This document shows positions 33,401-44,900 of a stretch of 64,000 bases of DNA, one piece after another (position 1 is the stretch's first letter; every line of letters starts with the position of its first letter). This DNA is from Tethya wilhelma (Eukaryota > Porifera > Demospongiae > Tethyida > Tethyidae). The stretch is from positions 9,350,977 to 9,414,976 of the forward strand of contig CAXIPT010000003.1 of NCBI GenBank assembly GCA_964030475.1, in the 5' to 3' direction. The translations under genes were made by a program, and so were the position numbers. Below the pieces are notes generated by a model. It saw only the letters and a program-made list of their open reading frames with translations. It was not told the DNA's origin and did no database searches.

Positions 33401-34165
33401 AACTTTGTTAAAAGTTAGTGAGTAAAGTGATGTATGTGTGTGACGAAGGATAGCAAATGAGTTGCTTGTTATAGCTTAACGGTCACCATTAAGTTTATCT
33501 CAAATCAGAGTCATACTAGTATTTCACCAGCAGACTATCCACATTCTCTATTTCCCTCAAATTTAGCTCATTGCACTTTCACTTTCAACCTTCAAACAAA
33601 TAGCTAGTCTATTGAGCTAGACCCTCTTCCTTCGTCACGTTGCCCCCCCCCTTAGATGTAGAGTATCTGATTTCAGCTTACTTGCAAGTACTTTACAAAC
33701 TGCCTCGGCACAGTCTCCCCTACCAGCTCTCACAAATGCTTTAATCAGAGCTCTATAAGTACCCATGGGACCAAACTTCTCCTGCCACTTCTGTAAGGCA
33801 GCTCTCCTACATCGACAATATAACGTACACGACTAGCATATGTAAAACAATTTGTAGTACTCAAAATTTTCATACTGTGATTATTTAACACTGCATGACC
33901 ATGAGCCTTACGTTTGCAACAGCAGTTGTCCCGGAAATTCGGTTTTTATAGCTTGTATCTCGTATCTGGTCAACTGAAATTGTTCAGCAACATTCCCCTC
34001 CCATTGATCCATTGAGTTCGCAATAGTACCAAGGTCCCTTTGTACACCGTCATGGTCATAGTCTAGACTCCTGTCCAGTTTGAATCTGCTCTCTTGAGGA
34101 ACAGAGGCAAAGTAAGTTTCAAGATCAGTGCGATTCTGACTCGCCATTATAGGTGTTTGTGACAA
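30485..34165 (-). CDS. Death-NACHT-LRR receptor (NLR)
   Basis: Three exons, 34165-33912, 33806-33682 and 33300-30485, join in phase to give 1064 aa (1058 if the ATG at 34147 is used). Residues about 40-125 are a death-fold domain split over exons 1 and 2 (WEGNVAEQFQLTRYEIQAI...WQEKFGPMGTYRALIKAFVRAGRGDCAEAV). The NACHT ATPase has Walker A GAPGIGKST at 229-237, Walker B LFILDGFDELP at 302-312, and TSRP at 338-341. A helical region follows, then ribonuclease-inhibitor-type LRRs from about 660 to 1040. This is the layout of bona fide NLRs known to be expanded in Amphimedon. It is a probable cytosolic sensor that oligomerises on ligand binding. No frameshift or missing key residue was found. It lies 246 nt downstream of SSR4 on the same strand, and behind it are pseudogenes of SSR4. 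Confidence 0.93.
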
Positions 34166-34411
34166 CCTCTGACCTCGCAGACGTTGTCAAGGGCTTAGCG
34201 ACCGCCGAATGTACAATGAATGTTTGTGGTTTCATCATTTTATGGCTTGAGCCGGCCATGGGGCGGGCGCGTGAGCCGGCTAGTACTGCAAGCAATTTAG
34301 TGATTTGGTTCTTTTGTTGCGGTGTTAAACAAATTATAATAGTAATAATAATAGCTGAGACATTCATTAAAATTGGACCAGTAACATGTCCCGTCAGTTG
34401 AACTGCCTAAC

Positions 34412-35970
34412 TCATTCCTGTAGCTTGTTCTTGGTAGTGTAGGCCAGCCACCACACTAGGACTGAGATGACAACAGCTATGAACGAGGGAGCCAACCACA
34501 GGCGATCCCGAACACCCTGGAGAGAGAAAAAGAGGGGGTACACTATTAATTTTTGACAGAAAAAATTATATATTTGGATTGCCCACTTCAAGTGTTTTCA
34601 TATTCTAATTTAGCAGACCATAACATCCATTGCACACCAGATTCTCAAGGTTAAATTCACAGAATGAGTATAATCCGTGAATTAACAACAGCAAAATAAT
34701 AATGCCAGTGAAAAATGTACCATAGAATAAATATGTAGCTGCTAGCTGAATGCAGGCACACACACAGAGCTATAATATAGGATTGTATTACACATGCTAC
34801 AAGCACACATACCCTGTGATCAACATTCACAGAGAAGACTGGCTTAGCTGTCACTTCCTCACCACCATACCTCAGATACTGCAAAGGAAGGAAATACAAC
34901 CACACATGAGAGTACATACAAGACTCAGCCTCTCAAAGACACTGGACTACATGACTTTGAGTGTATGTCACATGAATTACACTCAATAGTCGATAGGTCG
35001 TGTATGTACCTTCCTAACAGCTGTAGTTCCTTCATCATCATAGAAGTTGATAGTCCTCACACCACTTTTGGACTTTTCATGTTTCTCTGTCCAACTTACC
35101 TGAAATAAAGATATTACCTTGTAAAGAGTATGTATATACATATGATATGGCTACCAAAGAGTACAGGGACTGAGATTGTCTTCAATTTGTGACATAGTCA
35201 AACAGTGAACATATTATGGTTGGGTAAAGATCATCAGTAGTGCATGCTATGAATATCTTATACTCATTGTCTTTTACATACCTGGTATTGGTTAGTTCCA
35301 AGTGTCTTTGCTACTGGTAGGAGTTGGTCGTTCACGAGAGCATGAAGAGAGGACATTGACTACAGAAAGAAAAGGACATATGCCATGTATCCAATAAAAC
35401 ACAAAAAAATGACAAACACAGCCTCAATTTGCAAGACCAGAAGTGTCTTGAAGTACATATTAGCTACTATATAGACTGTAGTTACTTTTGCCACACACAC
35501 AAAAGTGGCTGGCAGCTCTGCTACCATATTAAATATTATTACTCTGCAGGTGGTGTAGTGTATCTGCTAGTGGTCTACACACACTCAGTGCCCTCACCTC
35601 TCCACAGTCTCCAGACACCTCTACGATGAAGGCTGTTTCAGTGGAGAGCAAGGCGTCAGATGAGGAGTAGTAGGACGTCTGGACATTCTTGCATGCACCT
35701 ACAAGAGGAGTTACAGGGTCATTAAGCTTATAGGGATTGTCACTTACACTGGACTTTTAACAATAATAGCACAGAATTACTTAAACATTCTTGCCACATT
35801 CACTAACTACTCTAAATGATGCTCAGCACAGTCTCATGATTTATCACTCAGAAAGCTTTAAATCAGTCTACTATCCGACCTGCTATGCCACACAGAAACT
35901 GTCCACACTTACCGTAGCATCCAGCTACTAGCACACACAGTGTAATCAACGCTCCTAAAGCTTTAGTCAT
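34412..35970 (-). CDS. SSR4: Translocon-associated protein subunit delta
   Basis: Six exons, 35970-35913, 35698-35598, 35359-35282, 35099-35010, 34878-34813 and 34516-34412, all phase-consistent, give 165 aa (human protein about 173). There is an N-terminal signal peptide (MTKALGALITLCVLVAGC). The hallmark SYYSSSDALLSTETAFIVEV aligns with vertebrate TRAP-delta. VSWTEKHEKS, INFYDDEG and FSVNVDHRG follow. One C-terminal membrane helix (SFIAVVISVLVWWLAY) ends in a short cytosolic tail. TRAP sits beside Sec61 in the ER membrane and assists translocation of secretory proteins. The gene is divergently paired with GRIPAP1, 151 nt apart. Two decayed relatives lie at 26070-26718 and 29290-30336. Confidence 0.95.
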
Positions 35971-36121
35971 CTTCTCAAGAGGTATGAACAAAGCACGTTG
36001 TTTCAGTCGTGAATTTATATCGTAAGGAAAGGGTTAATAGCGAAATTCTAAGTGGTCACATGATTATCACGTGATCAAAGTTTACAGCTGCAGAAAGTTT
36101 CAGCAGCACTAGCTGCAAATT
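35971..36121. promoter_or_regulatory. Divergent promoter of SSR4 and GRIPAP1
   Basis: The start codons of SSR4 (-) and GRIPAP1 (+) are only 151 nt apart, so both promoters must lie here. ATCACGTGAT at 36067-36076 is a perfect palindrome containing TCACGTGA, the E-box/M-box bound by USF/TFE-type bHLH-Zip factors. There is no TATA box. Confidence 0.65.
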
Positions 36122-38784
36122 ATGGCCTCTCCTGACGCACAGGGCTCCAGCATGATGATATCCATCGAGCAGTCGGAGCTACAAAGGCTGCAGGTATGCA
36201 AGGACAAATAAAAATGCATGAATAGGTCTCAACTCGCGGGGTTTTGCTACCATTTTCTGCAAGACTAGAACTAGAGTCCTGTAAATGAAGTCACTTTGTG
36301 CTATGGTGTAGATAATGAAGTAGTAAGCAGAAGAGGTTACTTGGGCAAGGTGGTAGAATCCACAGCTGTCATGTTACATGTAGCTAGGCAAGCTTACAAG
36401 CAAACATACTGCTCCATTCATACTTAACAAGCAGGCACTGTACTGTATTTAATTTATTGTGTGCTGAATTACACATTCCTCTGATATGATCTCTGTATTG
36501 CCTACAGACCCAGCAGATAGAACTAAGGACTACCAACTACCAACTCAAAGAGCAGTACTCCAAGTCAAACAATGGTGTGTGTAAGCATTGTAACTACAGT
36601 ATAATGGTATTTGTATAGCAGTAGTATACTCTTGGTGGGAGTTTCCTGAGGAGGTACAGCATGAATGCACGTGCCTAGCTATTCCTGACTCAGCACATAT
36701 ACAGTGATAGCTAGAGGGGCATGTGATCAAATCCCATTGCAGTGCAGTGTATTGCAGTCACATGACTGGAATGCAATCAAGAGGCTTGCTGGCTCAGCAA
36801 AAGTGCACTTATACCTCTATATAGAGGCTTGGGTATCATAAATTGATAGATATGATATGATTTTGATTCATTTCGCACACACACACACACACACACTCAC
36901 AGAGGTCACTCGGCTCCAGGAGATGGTCCAGACCATGACCAGAGACTTGGAGAAGGCCAACAAGGTAGAGTGACATTTTCTTGCTGTGTGTGTGGCGAAG
37001 CGTATTGTTTTGTGAAGACAAAATTTAATGTTTGTAAATTGAAGTGGTACAGGTTGTGTGTGGCCTAGTGGCCTCTGTTTATTAGTTCGCAACGAGCATG
37101 ATGTTTATGTAATTTGTGTGTGTATTTGTTTGTGATTTCTTGTGTATTGTGAGTTAGAATTACCCTTGTTCCCATGTACTTGTGTTTGTGGTGTTGATAG
37201 TTAGTACGATGGTATATGTAAATGGAGAAGTCCCATGAGTTTAGTACTGAAATGCACTATAAACCTCTCTCTCTCTCTCTCTCTAGACTATTCAAAGAAG
37301 CAAGAAGGCTAAGGTGTGTTAGCAACAGATACAAAGCAGTGAATGTTAGTATCATTATCACTTTGTGCTTTATTCACGTGTCATGCACTGTACTCTCAAA
37401 TGAAGTAGTGTTAACAGCTTCTTTGCATTGCACGTTCACACACACACACACACACACACACACAAGCTAACTCAACACATACACTCACTCTTTCTCTAAT
37501 AGGAATTCTCTGCACTTGTGGAAGAAAATGATGGTCTTCAGCAAAAGCTAGAGGTGTGTATTGTATTCTACTTGTAGTCTCTCATCCAGACTCCCCCTGA
37601 AAATTACTTTTAGGCTGTTTGATAAATTTTTGGCAAGTGGTGAGCCTAGATAGACAGATATACTGATTGTAAACATGGGTTTGACCAATATACCTTACTA
37701 TCAAAATTAATATGACCTCTGAGTCACAGTGTGTGTTCATTGGTTATACCATCATTTTGATTCACTGCTGCTCACTCCCACAGCATCAAGAAGAGGACTT
37801 CAGGCTACAAAACAGAACACTGATGGAAGAACTCTCAAAGGTGCATTATATCATGCCTTGTTTGTAGTACTAACTACACTCAGCAGTATGTATTATGTAG
37901 TGCCTTGTGTAGTGTTTTGGCTATTGATGTAGAAATTTGCTCCTCAAATGCATTTTTGTTCTGCTTCAGCTACACCCTGATGTCCTCCCCATAGCAACAA
38001 TACTCTAGTGTATCTGTATTATACTGGTGTGTACTTGCATTTATTTGTACATTCATTTGTATCAACTCTTGTCCCTCTCGTTAGGTGTGTGACGAGAACG
38101 ATAATTTGAAGGCAGAGCTTAAGAAATGTGGGAGTGGCTCAGAAAGGGGTGGAGCTGATGCCGAAGAGCTCACACACTTGAAGGCTCAGAACACAGCTCT
38201 GCAGAAATCACTTCAAGGTGGGTGGCCCAGTGTAGTTGAGTGTGTTTGTGAGTCTGGTATCGTGGCAATGCAATGAGGAGCAATCGAGACTGAAATGGGT
38301 GGTCTGCCTTTGCAGCTTCCTAGCTTTGACTGATTTTCATAATATACGCTAATCTGAGCCAGCATTGTCCACTTGATACCCTTGATCTGTTCATTTTTAT
38401 GTGTAATGTATGAATTAAGCTCTATTGTCAGCATACCTTACTGTGTTTCTTTGCACCTCTTCTCTTACACTCAGCACTGCAAGATAAGCTGAAGCAATCC
38501 ACCAGTGAGGAGTCTGGGTAGGTTTGAATCTTGATACATTCAGTCGTGTATAATCATACATTTGATGCTAAAAATTTTGGTGTACTAGGAGCGTTATTTT
38601 CACTGCTTTTCAATTTTGTGATCTTGGATGAATTTCATGGCATGTGTGTGAATTATCTCTCTCTCCAGGGAACAAGAGGAAACTGATGTTGGAACAGCAG
38701 GTGGTAGTGACAAAGGTAACACAGCATTGGTGATTGTTTGCCTAGTGTGTGATTGTAAAGACTCTTGTCTCAAGACTTTTGGTT

Positions 38785-38828
<44 letters not shown>

Positions 38829-38920
38829 NNNNNNNNNNNNNNNNNNNNNNNNNNNNNNNNNNNNNNNNNNNNNNNNNNNNNNNNNNNNNNNNNNNNNNNN
38901 NNNNNNNNNNNNNNNNNNNN

Positions 38921-38956
<36 letters not shown>

Positions 38957-41900
38957 TGTGTAGTTCTTGATCTTGAGGTGAGACTAGCCACTGAGGAGGA
39001 GGAGAAGAGACTGTTACAGCAGAAGTTGGAACAATTACAGGTACAGCTAGAATATGGGGAGTGTGTGTGCATTTTGCCGTAATTATTTCAAGTTTGTAGC
39101 ACTGTTGTTCCAAACAGATGTTCATTTCAGTATCTGTTTTTTGCTTGATACTTCCAACAAATGTGCACGTTTACAAACCACCTCTATAATGGTAAAGTAT
39201 ATCAGGTGTGTGTCTCTATTTTCATCATAGGAGAGTGCTAGACAGGAAAAGGCTGAACTTCAGAGTGAACTGGAGAAGGTGAGTACAGTCTGTCTCTTTG
39301 TGAAGACAGCCATGATCAACGCTTTATTATTGTACCCATGCATGCACTACTGTAGTGGGCAGAGAAGGCCAAGAAGAAACAAGACAGGTCAGAATACGTA
39401 ACTACTTATGTGCATCCACCTGTCTTTAAGTAGATCTCTACTAGCCTCTTCATCCCCAGGCTCTTCTCTCGTGAATGTTTCTTTCTTTAGCGTCAATATT
39501 ATTTAATCTGGTAGCAAAAGTATAGCAATTTTGTGAATATTTTCTCCCTTCTAAAATTTGTAGCAAAAGTGGTAAATTTGTGCGACTGTTTATGGTTTTT
39601 TTCTCTCCTTGTAGTTTTGTTCAGTTGCAAGAGGAGAAGGAGAAGCAGTATGCTGAGAGTAGAGCATCGTTTGACGAGATGGTTCGCTCCAAGGACCATC
39701 AGATAAAGACACTCAAGGACCAGTTGAATGAAGTCAGGAGAGACTTGGAGGCCAGGGGGGAGGTGAGTTCACCAGTGGTGACCTTAAAGCAGAGGGATCT
39801 CTATGCAGGGTGTAGGTGGGTGTGTTATATATAGGCTAGGACAGGGTTTGTCCCATGTATAGGAAAAGGGGGGGGGGGGTTACTGTATAGCACAAAATAT
39901 TGGCGAGATTAAATTTGGTCGATTGTCAAAAATTTCATGATTGACGGATTTTATTTTGGCAGTAGTGCATGTAGCAATACATGTATTCTGTATGTACTGT
40001 GCAAAAATGACTGTTTGGTGGATTTAATATTGGCAATCCTTACCAAAATGCCAATCTTTCAATATTGAAATCTTCCAAATTTTTGTGCCATACGGTATGT
40101 TATTGCCAGCAAGTTTCCTATTGTTCAGGATGTATGCTTTACCCAGTGCTAGAATGATACAGTGATGTCAGTGATGGTCTGTTACCCTTTAGGTCAAAGT
40201 GGCAAGTGAAGAGATAGCAAGACAACTTGCAACACTAAGGTGTGATAGATCTTTGTTCACTGTCTGTATGTATTCAATGATGTGAATAGCGTCTCACAAA
40301 ACGTCAAAGATTAAGGTGTACATTTTCCCTCTTCATCTCTTTCAGTACTGAAAAAGAAGAGCTGAATTTAAGATGCACCGCTCTAAAGGAGGTAAAGGGC
40401 ATCTCGTGATAATGACCACCTCATGGTTGACACATCTCTCTTCCTCCCTCCCCAGGACAAGGAGGCTCTGGTTCGGGACAAGGATGGCCTCAAGTCTGTT
40501 CTGGATGAGTTGGGCCAGGAGCTACACCAAACTAAAGCCCACCTCGGAGAGGAACAGAAGAAATCAGACGACTTCAGAGCTCAACTGGAGGTACTGTAAT
40601 GTTAGATTTTTTTTGCAGCTAAGATTTTAAAATCATGGCATGTATGGAAGTCAGGTTACTAGCTTCAGTTCCACTAATCTAGCAGTTAATGTGTATCACT
40701 TTTGAATATATGCGCCTTTTTTTCAGGGAAATTTATTTATTTCAATGTATGTACAACTTTCTTTTCAATGTTTGTAGGAGGCAAAGCTTTCACAGGAGAC
40801 TCTGGCCGACCAAGTTGTTAAAACTAGTGAAGAAAAACACAATCTTATCAAGGAACTCGAATCTGCACAAAAGGTGTGTGTGTGTGTGTGTTGTAAGTAC
40901 ACTGTATGATAGTCTGTTTATTCTTCTGTAGTTGGCTGAAAAACGTAAGGCCATTCTAAACGAGATGTCGATAAAAGAGCAAGAAACAGTCAGTGAACAG
41001 AAGAAGAAAATGGAAGAATTCCATGAGAAGTACAAGGTATAGTACATACACTACTTCTACACATCACTTCACGATCCTATAGGCTCAACTGCTATACTCT
41101 GTATTTTGTTCAGGAGGAGATATCTAAGTTGGAACAACAGCTGCAACAGGAACAGGTACATACCCTGTGTGAGCTCTTGATATTCTACTCACCATTTTCA
41201 CTCTCTTAGGGGAAAGAGGTACTTTTTAGTTAAAGTTGTCCCTCTCTTTCTTTCTCTCTCTCTCCCCCTCCTCTAGTCTCGTATGTGGAAGCTGTCTGAA
41301 GCGAATGAAGAGCTGCCAGAGCTGAAGAAGAAGGTGTCCTCTCTAGAGGAGTCTCTTCAGGAGTCCCAGGCTAGGGTGAAGGAGGTGGAGTCCACTCTGG
41401 ACCAGGAGAGAGACGACCACCAGAGACAGATGGACGAGACCTTGGCAGAACACAAGGAGACCACCACTGTGAGTTGGTATTGAGGGGGAGGTGGGTGTAC
41501 AATTGTGAGCCCTTCTACTCTTGAGTTTACCCTTAAAAAAATGCGTGGCTAGAAACTGTTTGACACTTACCGTATGTTTGTTGACGGTAGTACATGCAGC
41601 AATACAGCTGTATGAAAATGACTGTTTTGTAGATTTAATATTGGCAGTCCTTAGTAAAATCCACCAATCATGAAATATTTCACAATCTGCTAAATTTTTT
41701 TCCCACCAATATTTTGTGCTGTATCGTATTTTGTTTGGGACTTGTATTAGCCTGGAAATGTGTTGAAGGAAGGACATGTACACAGATTATAATCGAATTT
41801 TGGTCACAAAAATTAATTTGTTGCTGATTCAGAAGAAACAGTTTGCTGATTAAGCCTTTAAACATTTATTTGTACAGAGCAAATTTATACCTTAGCTATT

Positions 41901-44900
41901 TTCTTGCAAAATGACCTTTTGGGGGTCACAACTTGTGATGCAATATATAGTAGCACATGTAGGTATTGGTGGTGGTTCAATAGTTGACCTCGGTAATATT
42001 GACAAAACTGAATCAAGTGAGTGTGAGGTGATGCTCATTGGGTACTCCCTAGCTTTGTTACAATGGCTGTGTGTAGTACATGATTATAGTCTAGAGTTTA
42101 TGCGTGACTGTGGCTGTAAGAATCTCTCAACGACTATGTTGAACTGTGAGTCTGTCTTTCCCATCTGAAGGTTGTGTTTGCCAGTGGTGAAAATGTGTAG
42201 CTTGCTATCTCTGATGTGCCTCTTCATGTGCTCTGCGTGGCTCACTGCAGTGAAGCCATCCCTTCCACCATGTATGACTAAAGTGGGGCACGTAATGGAC
42301 TCCATTTCTTTCTTACAGATATCCCTATTCTCTTTCAGTCTGCAAAACTCTCTCATTGACTCTGCTAGACCCTCGTACACTTTAATCATATCTGTTATAT
42401 TGTTATCATACACTGGCAAGAAAGCTTCTAGAAACTTTTCATTCCAACCATCAATTCTCTCCAGAGTTTCACTGATCCTCAAATCTCTTTCTGTGATGAA
42501 TGTCCTACTGCCCCATACCACTAGTTTGTCCACTGCTGTGGGGTAGAGAGCTGCTAGGAAGATACCAGTGACTCCACCATCACACCAACCAAGAACGGAA
42601 AACTTAGAGTAGCCAAGCTTCTTCATCAAGTGGTAGCCATCAATGGCGTCTGTTTTGAGGTGATGTTGGCCATCTTCAATGGTGTACTGTCTGTGGTAGG
42701 GCCGAGAGTTAGCATAGCCTCTTGGATCAAACGTCACAATGGTGTAATCACTGTCTTCTCCTCCAAAATGCTCCAGTTGAGGAGCAAAGGACCATTCACA
42801 GGGAGCCAGTGCTCCTGGGATACAAAGGATAGCATGAGGTCCACTCCCTCTCAGGCAGTAGTACAGCTCCACACCATTCACTTTAATCTTATCACCCATT
42901 GAGTTATTGGAGCTAGCTTTACTGGCACTTGTTAGCTCAGTTTCTGGTGATTCTGCTGAAGCTCTCACTCTTCTAGCCTCTAGCAACTTTATATTTGTTG
43001 TCTCCATAGCTCAGCTCTACTGTTGTTGAGAACTCTTATGACTGTGTCAAATTAGCACTCTGTTTGTAGATGGAAAGGTTAAACTTGTATTTATATAGCT
43101 ACTGGTTGCAGCAGGAATGTCTAATCATGCTATAATTAACAGCCAGCTAATGCAGACTTTGTTACCTAGATACACAGTTTCACAAAAGAAGAAATGTGAA
43201 GATGAGAGTTTTTCCTGTGTAGGAGTAGATACATATTATGTAGGCTTCCCTAGCAGGAGCAACTACACTATGCACAGCTGTGATGCCCTTATTGTGGTTA
43301 GTGTATCCTGGCAACTACTAACAAATGTAAATTGTATAGCCAATAATGCTCAAAAGAACAAAGATAGTTATTACTCTATTACACCTATAATTATATGTTG
43401 GGCAATCGGACTTCTACATGCATGTAGCATGGGTGTCACTGTCTGACTGTAAGAATCTCTCAATGACTGTGTTGAACTGTGGCCCTGCATGTCTTTCCCA
43501 TCTGAAGGTTGTAGCTTGCTCTACTTGGCTCATTCTCAGGGAGCCAGTGCTCCTGGGATACAGAGGATGGCATGAGGTCCACTCCCTCTCAGGCAGTAGT
43601 ACAGCTCCACACCATTCACTTCACCCATTAAGCTATATATTGGAGCTATAGCTTTACTGACGCTTGTTAGCTCAGTTTGGCATGATTTTTCTGTGCTGTT
43701 CTCTGAACTCTTTTGACTATGTGAAATTAGCACTTTGTTTTGTACACCATAATTATACCGTATAGTGGGAAATTTTCGTGGGGGGAAATTTTTGCGTTTT
43801 CGTCTTGAAGAGAAATTCGCGGGGAAAATTTTTGTGGATTGCGTCTCAACATTACGTGACGACCTCGTACCTTACAAATTTCGTGGGGGGAAAATTTCGT
43901 GGAAAGCTGCCAAACCATGAAATTCGCAAAAATTTTCCCCCACGAAAATTTCCCGCTATACAGTAGTTATATGATAGACTGATAGTATCCTATAGTTATA
44001 CCAGTATATCCTGTGCCTACACCAGGGTGACTAGCATTAGTCTCATTCCCAGGCTTCCCACCTACAAGGCTAGGCTAGTATCCTGTGGCTATACCAAGTT
44101 GATCAGTGAAACAATGGGATGTATCAGCCCAGCTAGCATACCACTATCTTATATACTGTTACCTACATGTAGGCTTACCCATGTTTATGTAACTACTACT
44201 GATAGGTGAACTATCCTTGTATTCAATGTTGCTATAGGATTGTCACTGACCATGTGAGCCAGTAAAGGTTTTGTTACCTAGATACACATTTTTGCAGGAG
44301 AAAAAATGTGATGATGATTTGTTCTTGTATATACAGATGGAAATGCACTTTTCCTGGTAACAGCTCAGCAAGGCATAGTGTGTGGGAGAGCTATAGCAGC
44401 ATGCAGTTATCATGGTGGTTTGAATAGTAGTAGGCTCAATAGTCTGCTGCAAGTTACATAGGTGCATTGGGTACCAAAGTTGTAACAACTGATGTTAAAG
44501 TCCATCTGGTTTGAGGATGCCGCCGGAAATGAAATAGTGAGATTCATGCAATACTTTTAATATGGGTCAAAATAGATAACTTTTGATTGGTAAGGCATAG
44601 GAAGCTAGAAAAGAAACCAAAACAATGGGGAGAACGAGCGCTTTCCAATGGTGCTTGAAATTTTGAAATTGGTTGGATATTTTAGAAATTAAGTTATTCA
44701 AGTTTTTCTACCCGCATTCTCAAACCAGATGAATACTTCCTGTTTGTCCACTAAAGCTGCTCTCTCTAATAATTATACAGTTGGAGATGCTCTCCTGTGC
44801 TAATGGCTATAGCCTTCATCACATTGTATAGGATTAAACCGTGATTTGTATTAACTTAGATTTCAAAAAGCAAACACAAAATTCAGCAACATGCAATCTT

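Noticed and set aside
43778..43966. Open frame on the plus strand inside the MITE at 43757-43965
   Set aside because: It is produced by the inverted repeat itself (GGGGAAATTTTTGCG) and has no start context or family.
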